A DNA stretch of 44,644 nt from Methylococcaceae bacterium (GTDB lineage: Bacteria; Pseudomonadota; Gammaproteobacteria; Methylococcales; Methylococcaceae), in assembly GCA_004299145.1 (NCBI GenBank), contig SCQD01000136.1:1-44644 (forward strand). Reading direction: 5' to 3'. Made by a program: the position numbers and the translations under genes. Numbering within the stretch: position 1 is the stretch's first letter; the number at the start of each line of letters is the position of its first letter. This document shows, piece after piece, positions 19,855 to 29,300 of this stretch. The notes beneath the pieces were generated by a model. It had not been told where the DNA came from and did not search any database. It saw nothing but the letters and a program-made list of their open reading frames with translations.

Positions 19855-19883
19855 TTGCGCCCGGCCAGGCCGGATGTAATAAT
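19855..19883 (+). promoter_or_regulatory. Candidate promoter of tRNA-Gly
   Basis: TTGCGC (19855-19860) with TAATAA or AATAAT (19877-19883) at 16-17 bases, followed by a GC-rich stretch as expected for a stringently controlled stable-RNA promoter. The tRNA begins about 30 bases downstream. Confidence 0.4.
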
Positions 19884-19917
19884 CATCGCCTCTTCCAGCC
19901 CTGTAGCGGCACCTTAA

Positions 19918-19992
19918 GCGGGCGTAGTTCAGTGGTAGAATCCCAGCTTCCCAAGCTGGTTGTCGACGGTTCGAATCCGTTCGCCCGCTCCA
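19918..19992 (+). tRNA. tRNA-Gly (anticodon CCC)
   Basis: 75 bases including an encoded CCA end. The acceptor arms are GCGGGCG and CGCCCGC. The anticodon stem CCAGC/GCTGG encloses the loop TTCCCAA with anticodon CCC (reads GGG). The T arm contains GGTTCGAATCC. D-loop AGTGGTAGA is canonical. It closely resembles E. coli tRNA-Gly(CCC), glyU. Confidence 0.96.
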
Positions 19993-20160
19993 CCATATCC
20001 CTCATTCGATTTATCCTGGCCAGGAAACGGCTTGCTTTATGTGAGCGGGGCGGGTTTGTCGATATTCATTGTGGGGAAATCCATGGGACACTGGATTAAG
20101 CCTCGCCGGCCCCCCCTTAATTCGGTTAATATGAAAACCACACAATTCAGGGGGATGGCG

Positions 20161-21480
20161 ATGAAAAACATCAAGAAAATCGAATTGGCCGGCACGGCGG
20201 GTTTAGCGGCGGCTGTTGCGGCGACATTGGCGATTATGCCGACGCCAGCCTGGTCCGGCGGCGCGTCTTTGGACAGCTTTGTCGACGGGGTGCACCATAG
20301 CACGACCATGTCATCCTACAATGACTTCGTCAGTCAAAGAAACGCCGGAATATTCGACGATATCAACAATCTGTATAAATCATCGCTGGATCCGGCTTCC
20401 GCGGTGCTGAATCTCAGCGGCACCGACGTCATCGCGACCACGGATGCGGGGAGTACTTCCATCGTCTTGAGCGTGCCCGATATCGGCTTCGTAAAAACTT
20501 TTTCCGAAGGGAGCCGGTCGGCTTCGCAAAAAGCCGTGGAAACTTATCTGAAGCATAACTATAAGTCGCTGGTTTCCAAGATAATGACCCAGGCCCCGTT
20601 AAACTCCATCGCTGGTTCGCCGACCAGCGGTCTGCTGTTTACCAGCGCTACGACGGACTACAACTTCGGACAAGGCCGTGATTTTACGCCAAGCGGCGGC
20701 ATCGGCATCAGCGAGAACCGGCCCAATATGTCCTTCGGCTTTGGCACCAGCACCATCGGTTCCACCACCATAAACACTTATAGCGTGCCGCTGGGCTATA
20801 CCTGGAATTTTGAAAACGGCTATGGCCTGGTGACCAGTTTGCCGATCAGTTACGTTGAAACCGTCTATAACAACACCACTACCATTCCTTCCTATCAGGC
20901 ATCTCTGGGCTTAGGTGTACGCGTTCCTTTTAATCATTATATCGATCACGAAAACCGCTGGGATTTGACGCCGATATTCCGCATCGGGGCGTCGGGATCG
21001 GAGCAGGATTATTCGTCGATCGGTGTTTTGTATTCCGGCGGTCTGCTCAGCGAATATTACTTCGATGTCGGTGGCTTGGATCTCAGCCTGCGCAACATGG
21101 TGGCCTACTACACCACGGTTCCGGTTTATGCCAGCGGCATTTCCACCGAACTGTTCGGCAGCGTGGATAATTACTTGTTTAAAAACGGTATTCGCGTGGC
21201 TTCTCCCCTATCGATACCCGGGGTCGGCGATCATTTATTCGGCAGGCCGGTTACCGCTTCTGTTTACTATAACAATACCAGTATCACCGGCAGCAATCTG
21301 TTCGTTCAGGAAGCACATGAGTTTGGCTTTGATATCGGGCTGCTGGGAAAGAAAGCGTCCGCCGATAGTTCGTGGGTGGCATCGCAGGTCACGGAAAACG
21401 AATTGCGGGTAGGTTTTGGCTACACGCACGCCGACGGCGTCAGCAATGCGGTCAATGCCACCATGGGCTTCAGTTTTTAA
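20161..21480 (+). CDS. Outer-membrane beta-barrel protein of unknown function
   Basis: 439 residues. The N-terminus MKNIKKIELAGTAGLAAAVA with PTPAWSG is a signal peptide. After a soluble segment to about residue 165, the sequence alternates polar and aromatic residues in strands (SFGFGTSTIG, YSVPLGYTWNF, YGLVTSLPISYVETVY, ENELRVGFGYTHADG) and ends ATMGFSF. A C-terminal Phe after alternating residues is the outer-membrane insertion signal. I choose ATG 20161 because AGGGGG lies seven bases upstream; ATG 20131 and 20155 are in frame. No specific family recognised. It precedes a Sel1 lipoprotein by 33 bases. Confidence 0.7.
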   Translation: MKNIKKIELAGTAGLAAAVAATLAIMPTPAWSGGASLDSFVDGVHHSTTMSSYNDFVSQRNAGIFDDINNLYKSSLDPASAVLNLSGTDVIATTDAGSTSIVLSVPDIGFVKTFSEGSRSASQKAVETYLKHNYKSLVSKIMTQAPLNSIAGSPTSGLLFTSATTDYNFGQGRDFTPSGGIGISENRPNMSFGFGTSTIGSTTINTYSVPLGYTWNFENGYGLVTSLPISYVETVYNNTTTIPSYQASLGLGVRVPFNHYIDHENRWDLTPIFRIGASGSEQDYSSIGVLYSGGLLSEYYFDVGGLDLSLRNMVAYYTTVPVYASGISTELFGSVDNYLFKNGIRVASPLSIPGVGDHLFGRPVTASVYYNNTSITGSNLFVQEAHEFGFDIGLLGKKASADSSWVASQVTENELRVGFGYTHADGVSNAVNATMGFSF

Positions 21481-21513
21481 AGCGGAATCGCCATGCAAGT
21501 GCGGAGCAGCGCC

Positions 21514-22110
21514 ATGATTTATGTCAGGACACCCATACTGATGGTCCTTTGCCTGGCCGGCGCAATGACCCTCTTGGGTTGCGCCGGTGCGAAGGCCCCG
21601 TCTCAGCCGCCGGAATCCTCGGCGATTTCCGGCTGTACGCAGCGTTTGTTGGCCCTTAAACCCGACGAAATGCCAATCGAAAACTGTGGAGCCGATAAGC
21701 CGATCTGCGATGCGGCTACGCTCAGCAGTAAAGCGGAACAAGGCAATGCGGTGGCGCAGTACAATCTGGCGGTCCGTTACCATATGGGGTCCGGCATGGC
21801 GCCGGATGATGAGGCCGCCATGTTGTGGTTCAGGCGCGCCGCTTTGCAGGACCTGCCGCAGGCGCAAGCGCAATATGGTCTTTTGCTGTCCAACGGGGTT
21901 GGCGTGCAGGAGGGCGACCTCGAAGTGCAAAAAGAAGCGCAAAAATGGCTGATGAAAGCCGCAAAAGCCGATATGGGCGTGGCGCAAATGGCGTTGGGGC
22001 TGATGTACAGCCAGGGTTGCGGCGGCGTGCCGCAGTTGTCCGGCACTGCCGCCGAATGGTTTGGGCGCGCGGCTCAGCACGGGATCACCTTGGCTGCGCT
22101 GCAAAAATAA
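21514..22110 (+). CDS. Sel1-like repeat lipoprotein
   Basis: 198 residues. MIYVRTPILMVLCLAGAMTL then LLGCAG is a lipoprotein signal with the acylated Cys in LLGC. From about residue 70 come Sel1/TPR-like repeats: GNAVAQYNLAVRYHMGSG, DEAAMLWFRRAALQDLPQAQ, YGLLLSNGVGV, EAQKWLMKAAKADMGVAQMALGLMYSQGCG. Such proteins act as protein-interaction scaffolds. ATG 21514 has GGAG seven bases upstream; ATG 21493 is an alternative. The stop is 8 bases from the convergent NodT-family stop, and it is likely cotranscribed with the barrel protein before it. Confidence 0.8.
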   Translation: MIYVRTPILMVLCLAGAMTLLGCAGAKAPSQPPESSAISGCTQRLLALKPDEMPIENCGADKPICDAATLSSKAEQGNAVAQYNLAVRYHMGSGMAPDDEAAMLWFRRAALQDLPQAQAQYGLLLSNGVGVQEGDLEVQKEAQKWLMKAAKADMGVAQMALGLMYSQGCGGVPQLSGTAAEWFGRAAQHGITLAALQK

Positions 22111-22118
22111 GCCGCGAT

Positions 22119-23606
22119 TCACCGCTCCAGCATTTCACCCCAATCCGTGCGTGCTTCCATGGTTTGGCGAACCTCGGCCGGCACGACGGCTTTTCCTTCC
22201 CGGATTTCCCAGCCGCCTCCCAAGGCTTTGTACATGGCGATCAGATTGCGCGCCGCATCACCCTGGCTGCCGCTCAGCCGATCTTGTTGTTGCAGCAAAA
22301 ATTGCTGGGAATTCAAGACGCGGGTGTAATCCTCGACGCCGTCCCGGTACTGGGCCAAGGCGATGTCCACGGCGCGGCGCGCCGCGTTCACGCTGGTTTT
22401 AAGCTCCGCGACTTGTTCCTGCGCTTTGAGAAAACCTATCCTGGCGTCTTCCACTTCGCGCAGCGCGGTCAACACGGCGCCCTGGTAGCCGATCAACAGC
22501 TCCTGAAAGCGCGCGTCCTGCACCCGCACATTATTTTTCAAGCGGCCATATTGCAGTATCGGCCAGGTTACCGTCGGTCCCACTTTGGCGGCCAGCGCGT
22601 GCATGCCCAGAATATCGAACGCGTCCACGCCGTTGGTGCTGCCGGAAACCAGGCCGATGCTGCCTTGCAGCGAAAAACGCGGCCACAGTTCGGCCTGGGC
22701 GATGCCTATCATGGCGCTTTGCGCCGCCGCTTTGAATTCCTCGCGGCGCACGTCGGGCCGATGCCGCACCACTTCGACGGGAATGCCCACGGTGACGGCG
22801 GCGTCGGCTGCGGGGATGGTGGTGCCGTCGCCGAGCAAAGCGGTTAAATGGTCCGGCGCCAGACCCAGCAGCACGCACAGCGCATTGGTGGATTGGCGCA
22901 GACCGGCTTCCAGGTTGGCGACCAGCGCCCGCGTGGCGTACAGCAGGGCTTTGGCCTGCTGTACGTCCAGCTCGGTGCTGATGTGATTGCGGAACTGCGC
23001 TTCGGCGATGCGCAAGCTGTTCTGCTGGATGTCGCGGTTTTCCCGCGCCAGCGTCAGGCGTTGCTGAAACGTGCGGATTTGCGCATAGCCGGCCGCCGCT
23101 TCGGCGGTGAGGCTGACCAGGATGTCGTCGTAATCCAGCAGCGATGCCTGCAATTGCGCGTCGGCGGATTCTATGCCGCGCCGGAAACGTCCCCAGATAT
23201 CCACTTCCCACACCGCGTCGAAGCCGGACTGAAAGGCGGTATAGACCCGGTCGTAGCCTTCAAGATTCGGCATATTGCCGCTGAGCTGGTTGTGGGATAA
23301 ATCGACGCCCAGCTGCTGCTTTTGCGGAAAAAAATTGCCTCTGGCGATGCCCAGCTGGGCGCGCGCTTCCATGATGCGCACGGCGGCGGCCTGCAATCCC
23401 AGGTTTTGCCGGTAAGCGGCATCGACGACGTTATTCAGCGCCGGGTCGTCGAATAATTTCCACCATGCGCGGATATCACCGCGTTTCAGCAATGCATTAT
23501 CCCGGTCCAGCCAGGCCTCGGGCACTTTGAGATCGGGGGCGGCAAAATCCGGTCCCAGCTTGAAACAGCCGGTCAGCAGGCTGGTCAATGCCAATACGGC
23601 CAGCAT
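22119..23606 (-). CDS. NodT-family outer-membrane efflux lipoprotein with repeat-encoded N-terminal extension
   Basis: 495 residues from ATG 23606, the usual size for TolC-like channel factors of RND pumps. MLAVLALTSLLTGC is a lipoprotein signal, followed by LGPDFAAPDLKVPEAWL and two OEP repeats (WKLFDDPALNNVVDAAYRQN; DVWEVDIWGRFRR-type; LWPRFSLQGSIGLVSG; VEDYTRVLNSQQFLLQQQDRL). The frame stays open 98 codons further, to ATG 23900, which lies 2 bases after the HEAT-protein stop and has AAGG near it. That extension is made almost entirely of palindromic repeats and contains the 17-residue unit KLELPxLRSQAELGNER twice. The ancestral start may have been ATG 23900. If translated from there, lipoprotein export would probably fail. 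No membrane-fusion or RND pump gene is adjacent. Confidence 0.82.
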   Translation of the reverse strand: MLAVLALTSLLTGCFKLGPDFAAPDLKVPEAWLDRDNALLKRGDIRAWWKLFDDPALNNVVDAAYRQNLGLQAAAVRIMEARAQLGIARGNFFPQKQQLGVDLSHNQLSGNMPNLEGYDRVYTAFQSGFDAVWEVDIWGRFRRGIESADAQLQASLLDYDDILVSLTAEAAAGYAQIRTFQQRLTLARENRDIQQNSLRIAEAQFRNHISTELDVQQAKALLYATRALVANLEAGLRQSTNALCVLLGLAPDHLTALLGDGTTIPAADAAVTVGIPVEVVRHRPDVRREEFKAAAQSAMIGIAQAELWPRFSLQGSIGLVSGSTNGVDAFDILGMHALAAKVGPTVTWPILQYGRLKNNVRVQDARFQELLIGYQGAVLTALREVEDARIGFLKAQEQVAELKTSVNAARRAVDIALAQYRDGVEDYTRVLNSQQFLLQQQDRLSGSQGDAARNLIAMYKALGGGWEIREGKAVVPAEVRQTMEARTDWGEMLER

Positions 23607-23639
23607 GCCGGGCCGGCGCGGTTTCTGCTCGTTCCGCTG

Positions 23640-23858
23640 GTTCCGCTCGTTCCCAAGCTCCGCTTGGGAACGCAGTGCGGGAAGCTCCAGCTTCCGCTCG
23701 TTCCCAAGCTCCGCTTGGGAACGCAGTGTGGGAAGCTCCAGCTTCCCGATTAGGCGCGGAATGCCGGCAAACGTGACCAGGGAAACCCCGGTTTTCCGAT
23801 CAAACACGGGAAGCCGGAGCTTCCCGGGCCGGGTTCCCAACCCGGAGGTTGGGAACCA
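23640..23858. repeat. Cluster of dispersed palindromes at the 5' end of the NodT-family gene
   Basis: A 51-bp unit is present twice (from 23648 and from 23699), each with CGTTCCCAAGC-TCC-GCTTGGGAACG and a GGAAGC-TCCA-GCTTCC hairpin. Further hairpins are GGGAAGC-CGGA-GCTTCCC (23808-23825) and GGTTCCCAACC-CGGA-GGTTGGGAACC (23832-23857). 51 is a multiple of three and no copy contains a stop in the gene frame. The same motif families occur at 11.8, 31.5 and 42.3 kb. Confidence 0.85.
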
Positions 23859-23902
23859 GCGGGACCAGCGGGACCAGTGCAACGAACGTGAGCTTGCCAT
23901 CG

Positions 23903-26365
23903 CTAACCCGCCTTGCTGGAGATTTTAATGGGCACGATGACGCTGGATGGCGCCGTATGGATGTGATTGGCGTCCGCCGCCGGGTTGGCGCGCCGGTTCG
24001 GGGTTTTATGCCGGGACGAGGCCAGATCCAGATTCAGCAACGGAAAGATCATGTAGTTGATCAATAACAGCCCCATCAAGCTAAGCGGCCAGAACGCCAG
24101 CCAGAAGGCATAGGTCGCCTGAAAGTATTCGACGGCGCGCATGATGCGGATTTGCTCGGCGGTATGGGCGAGATAATCGGCATATTCGCCGGCGTCGAAG
24201 GCTTTCAGGAAACTGAGTAGTTGGAAAAACTCGCCGCTGCGCGATTCTTCATAGGCACGCCGTAAAAATACGTTGAGTGCTTTCAAGTGACGTTTGTGGA
24301 ATTGCGGGTGAGCCGTGCCGTGGGTTTGCGCCATGTAAAACACCACGTCTTCGATATTCTCCGCTTCCTGCGGCAACGTCATGTGCGGCACGATATAACG
24401 CCACAGACTGGGGCGGCTATGGTGGACGTCGTAAACGTGGTTGAGGTAATGCAGCAATACGCTCAGCGATTCCGGGGTATCGATGGCGATCAGCGCGTTC
24501 AGCGCCTGGGTTTTTACCGACAATTCTTCGGGCGTGTGCTGCAAAGTGGCGATCAGGCTTTGCACGGCGGCTTTTTCCGCATCGTCGTGCCAGGCGGGAG
24601 CGGCATCGCCCAGCATCGACCAACCGCTGTCGCCGTCGTTCAAAATCAAATCAATGAGGTAGAGCGCTTTTTGTTTATCCGCGACGCCCGCCAAGGCGAT
24701 AACCGCATAAGCGCGGCCAAACGCATCGGAATCGCTGCGATAGTTTTGCAGCATGCGCACGATTTCGGTGAATTTGGGGTCGTTGGAGCCCTGGGTATCC
24801 AGCAAGGCGAAATTGCCGGCCGCGATGGCCGCCAGACGGCGCACCTCGGGGTTCTGGTCGCGCATCAATTCGAAAATCAGCGGCAAGCTGTACGGATTTT
24901 TCCATTCCGCCAATTGCCAGGCCAGGTTGGCGCGCACCGCCGGATTCGGATCGATCAACAGATAATCCAGGCCATCGCTGTAGCCTTGCCTTAACAGGCC
25001 GCGTATTTCTTCATAGTGCGCCATGGGCAAGCCCATGAGCGCCGTGCCTGCCGGCGGCGGCGCGTTTTCGCTCGCCAGTTTCAGCAAACCGCGCCGGATG
25101 TATTCCTGTTCAAACGAAGCGCCGGCTGATTTTTGCAATGGCGGGTATTTGTCGCGGTTGAGAAAGTCCGGGATGGATCTGGCCTCGGCCACGCCGTACA
25201 AAGGCCGCACGCTGACGCCGAAACGGGTTTGCAGAAAGTCGTCCAGTTTGGCTTGCGAATAAGTGACGTGGGAAATGGTTTTTCTGCGGTAATCCAGCAA
25301 GGGTTGCAACGCTTCCGCGCCGATGCGGCTCAAACCCCGCAATACGGCGTCGCGTTTCGCCAGATAAAGGCCGAGAAAATCCTGGTTGAGGCGCTTTTGG
25401 CGGGGATATTCCGCGTCCAGATCGGCGTAAATATGGATCAACGGGTGCACCAGGCGCACATCGCCGGCAAAGCGGCGCACCATAAAATCGATAAATTCGA
25501 TTTTATGGGACTCGTCGACCTTATCGTCCGCCAGCAAGCCCAGCAGGGCATTAAAGCGCTCGTCGGCTTGGCGTTTTTTGAACGCTAGTTCGTCGTTATC
25601 CAGCAAGTTCCAGGTTTCCAGCAAGGTGTGATAGCGCGCCTTGGAAATGGCGTTTTCGCGCAGCAAATCGTCGATATTGCGCCGATCCAGGGCGTGGCGC
25701 CGCATGCTGGTGCCGTTCACCGAAGCCGCGTTCAATTGGGCCAGCATCTCCGACAGCTCGCGCTCCTGCCGCTCTTTTAGCATTTGTAGTATTTCGCGCA
25801 CCCGCGAATCCTGATGCATCAGGGGCTGCAATTCATCCCAGTTGATAGTCGTGCTATTGGGTGTCGCCGCTACGGCGTGTAAACGTTCGCTTTTTTCTGT
25901 TGCCGCCGTTGAAGCCCCCACATTCCCAGGCTGGGCAAGCGGCGGTAAACCCAGTATCCCGAGTTTATGCGGCGCGTCTTCCGTTAAAGACAACGGTTTG
26001 GGCCGATTCCATGAAATGGCTGAAAACGCGTCATCGTTATAAGGAATCTGGGTGGCGCTGTACAAATAACCGCCCATAACCAGCAGCAACACCAAGAGAA
26101 ACTGAATGAACAGCTTTTCCCATAAGCCGCCGCTAAACAGGCGGTACAGCAGATTTGCCGCGAGAAAAACGCCGGCGCCCAGTTGCAGCGGGGCCGGCCA
26201 GTGCAGCAGCAGCGGCTCGGTCAGGATGACGATGCAGCAGGATACGATGACAAAATAGAGTATCAGGCTGAGTATGGTTTTATCCTGCCGGGATTTGGTC
26301 TTGTGCTGGAACACCAATAGTGCAACAGCCGCCATCAGCGCAATCAGAGTGGTAAACAGCGTCAT
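23903..26365 (-). CDS. Membrane protein with large HEAT-repeat-like periplasmic domain
   Basis: 820 residues, family not recognised. Four hydrophobic helices lie in the first 105 residues (LFTTLIALMAAVALLVF; ILSLILYFVIVSCCIVIL; QLGAGVFLAANLLY; FIQFLLVLLLVMGGYLY) and one near the C-terminus (FWLAFWPLSLMGLLLINYM). Basic residues after helix 1 (KTKSRQDK) and after the last helix (SSRHKTPNRR) place about residues 106-745 in the periplasm. That region has helical repeats of HEAT type, e.g. PNPAVRANLAWQLAEWKNP and QNPEVRRLAAIAAGNFA. It starts 5 bases after the amidotransferase-like gene and ends 2 bases before the NodT frame, so the three are one operon. Confidence 0.7.
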   Translation of the reverse strand: MTLFTTLIALMAAVALLVFQHKTKSRQDKTILSLILYFVIVSCCIVILTEPLLLHWPAPLQLGAGVFLAANLLYRLFSGGLWEKLFIQFLLVLLLVMGGYLYSATQIPYNDDAFSAISWNRPKPLSLTEDAPHKLGILGLPPLAQPGNVGASTAATEKSERLHAVAATPNSTTINWDELQPLMHQDSRVREILQMLKERQERELSEMLAQLNAASVNGTSMRRHALDRRNIDDLLRENAISKARYHTLLETWNLLDNDELAFKKRQADERFNALLGLLADDKVDESHKIEFIDFMVRRFAGDVRLVHPLIHIYADLDAEYPRQKRLNQDFLGLYLAKRDAVLRGLSRIGAEALQPLLDYRRKTISHVTYSQAKLDDFLQTRFGVSVRPLYGVAEARSIPDFLNRDKYPPLQKSAGASFEQEYIRRGLLKLASENAPPPAGTALMGLPMAHYEEIRGLLRQGYSDGLDYLLIDPNPAVRANLAWQLAEWKNPYSLPLIFELMRDQNPEVRRLAAIAAGNFALLDTQGSNDPKFTEIVRMLQNYRSDSDAFGRAYAVIALAGVADKQKALYLIDLILNDGDSGWSMLGDAAPAWHDDAEKAAVQSLIATLQHTPEELSVKTQALNALIAIDTPESLSVLLHYLNHVYDVHHSRPSLWRYIVPHMTLPQEAENIEDVVFYMAQTHGTAHPQFHKRHLKALNVFLRRAYEESRSGEFFQLLSFLKAFDAGEYADYLAHTAEQIRIMRAVEYFQATYAFWLAFWPLSLMGLLLINYMIFPLLNLDLASSRHKTPNRRANPAADANHIHTAPSSVIVPIKISSKAG

Positions 26366-26370
26366 AGGAT

Positions 26371-29300
26371 TTATGCGGCTTTTGCGAAGTCATCGCCATG
26401 ATTGGCGTCCAGATTGCGGGTTAAGAAACCTCGCTGTTCTTCACTCAGTAACGTGGTAGGCAAACTGATTCGATAATCCTGTTTGGCGTTATCGATGACC
26501 AAGTGTTCAACACCGTCTATCAAGCGCAGGCCGCCGATAAATTTGTCGGCTGTTCTGTCTTTACTGACACTGACCAGCGTGCCGCTTTCCCAACCCGCGC
26601 CGGGTTGCAGCCATATTTGCGGCGGCAAATGGGAGCGGTCATTCCCTCGACCAGCCCGGGACAGGCTCTGGCCGCCGTGCAGGCGGGACGCCTGCGCTCC
26701 CAGGGCGGGGTTGAAAGTGATGCTGACGGCGTTGTCGAAAAAGGCGAACACCGCGAAAGCCGCGTCGTCGGCCGGGATGCTTTTGTTGAACGACTCCAGC
26801 ACGGAGCGGGGCGCCATGGTGTCGACGTGGATGTCCATGGGCGATACCGGATGCTTGGTGGACTGGATTTGCGCCTGATTGGCGGTATCCGCTGCCCCGG
26901 TCAGGTTCATCAGGTCGATGCCGTAGTTCAGCAGGGTTTGATAAATGGCGAACGATCCGGGTATCCAGCGCATCACTTCCCAAACGGCGCGGTTCACCAA
27001 GGCCTTGCGGCGTTCGCCGATGACGAATTCGACGACCAGACCATCCGCCAGGTCGATCAGCCGGCGGTTGATCAGGCGCAGCGTTTCCGGCGACAGTTTT
27101 TTTTCGTATTTTTGCCGCAGCGGTTCCAGGCTGTCGGACAGCACGGTTTGGTAGGGCTTGGCGGCGTGATCACGCTCGCTGCGGTTCATGTAATACGAGC
27201 CGTGCCGGACTTTGTCGCGCGATTGGGGCTGGCCGTGGTTGAAGCGTATGCCGCCGATTTGCGCGAACACCATGTTTTCTTCCGCCGCGTTGTTGGCTTC
27301 TTCAACGCCTAAGCGTTCGTCCGGCGTGCGGTGGATGGTTACCACGCCGCGATGCGCGCGGATACCGAAGCGGTGCAGTGCGTCCTGCACCGTGTCGGCC
27401 CAGTAGAAATATGGAGTCAGAAAAGCCGGCGCATTGGAAAACAGCGTGGCGTTATAGCGCTCTATCATGCGGGCGATATAGCGGCGATCGATATACAGTT
27501 CCGCCCTGGCGCCGATGCGCTCCAGCACCGGCCGTCCCTGCCAATGGCGGATGCCGCAGTGGATCAGCCACAAAGCGGACAAAAACAGGGCGGCGTCCAA
27601 TACGTGCGCGATAAGGCCGATGCCGCCGATGAATTGCAGCGGCGCGCTGAGCACGCCGAAGATCGGCACGCCGAACACGGTGGCGATGACGATGTAACCG
27701 GCGAAAATGGCCCAGGCGCGCACGAATTCGATGTTGTTTTCCGCCCGGGCCTGCGCCTCGGCTTCCAGGGCGGCGCTGTCGGGCGTGTCTATAGCCCATC
27801 CTTCGGCGGTATGGCCGACCCGGTTGGGGATCTCGATCTGATAAACGGCGGTTTGGAAGTCGCGGAACGCCTGAATGTCGATCCATTGCAGGTCGTGGCG
27901 GATTTCCAGCTCCCTACCCAGGAACCTCTGGTTGAAGACAGTTCCCTCTCCCCTCGGGAGAGGGAGCCCGAAAGCATCGGTTTCTGAGTGCCGTTCGGTG
28001 TGGAAAACGCGCTCGGGTAGAGAGCCTAAAGCCGTGTCTCTGCCAGGGGTATGGGGATAGACGCCATGTTGGGTTTCTCGCAATTCCAGCGCCCGCTGAG
28101 TCAAGCCGATCAGAATTTCCGTCAACACCGCCTGGGTGGCCACCGGCACCAGGGTAGCGGCTTCCGCCCGGCGCCGGCCGCAGCTGCCGTCCGGGGCCAG
28201 GTGGCTCAAGTTGAGAAAGGTATTGGGCAGCAACGGATCTTCGGGATGGTAGCCCTGGCCCAAAGCCTGGCTCATCGAGTTCAGCGCGCTTTGCGTCAGC
28301 ACGAAACAGCGCTGTGCGCCGACCAGATCGCGGGCTTTGCGCAGCGCCGCCAGGGTGGACTGGGTTTGCGCCGAATTGCTCACGCCCAGAAACAGCGTTT
28401 TATCGCCGTAGCTGCCGATGCCTTCCCGCTTGCTGCGCTTCATTTCTTTGAGCACGTTGCCGGAATTTTCCGCGCGGATGCGCAAGCCGGGCAGGATGGA
28501 GCGCAGCGCCAAGGCAAATTCGCCGATCAGATCCTGATTAAAATCCACGCCAAACAGCACCAGGTCGTGTTTACCGGGGTCGCGCCGCGGATCGAGCAGG
28601 TTGCCCAGCACCAGGCCGCAAAAATTTTCCAGGGTGGCGTGGTTTTCGCCTTGCGGCGCGAATGATTGCACCACGCGCTGCAGGTTGTAAGGAATGTCCT
28701 GGATGTCCCGTTCCACCTCGGTGCCCGGCACTTCCAGCCGGGTATAGCGGTCGATTTTCGGGTTGTGGTTGATGGCGAACCAGTCGCAGCGCAGCGCGCC
28801 CGTAGCGGCGGGATGATCGTCCAGCAGCGTGCCGGGCGCGGGCTGCGGCCGCCGCGACAAATCGTCGCTGGGCTCGGCCCGGTTGTAAATACGGATCGGG
28901 TCCATGCCCGGCAGCGGGCTGTAATCCACCGTGGCGTATTGCCCGTCTTCCAGATAAATCTGCACCGCGTCGTCGTCGGGATTGCCGCGCTGCAAGGCGG
29001 AGGTGACGCCTTGCGGTTCGGCGCTGCCGAAAATTTCGCCCAGCGTGCGGTTGTGGCCCAGCGAAAACGCCTGGGTCAGCGAAAAAATCCCCAGACGTGG
29101 CTCCAGCGTGGTGCATACCATCAGGGCAAACTCGCCGACCAGATCGCGCGAAGCGCGCCGCATCACCCAGGCCAAATCGTGCCGGTAAAACGCATCCTCG
29201 AATGCCGCGATAAACCGCGTGGCAGTCGCTTCGTTCATGTGGCCCTGTACGCAATCCAGCACGGCGGCGCGTACTTTTTGTTTGGCGGCTTCGCATAAGT

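Noticed and set aside
22119-23606. NodT gene as part of an RND efflux operon
   Set aside because: No membrane-fusion protein or RND transporter is next to it; the upstream genes are of a different kind.
23648-23749. 51-bp tandem repeat considered as a CRISPR or a protein repeat domain
   Set aside because: Each unit is two hairpins of dispersed repeat families; there are no spacers, and the peptide precedes a lipoprotein signal, so it is unlikely to be a functional domain.
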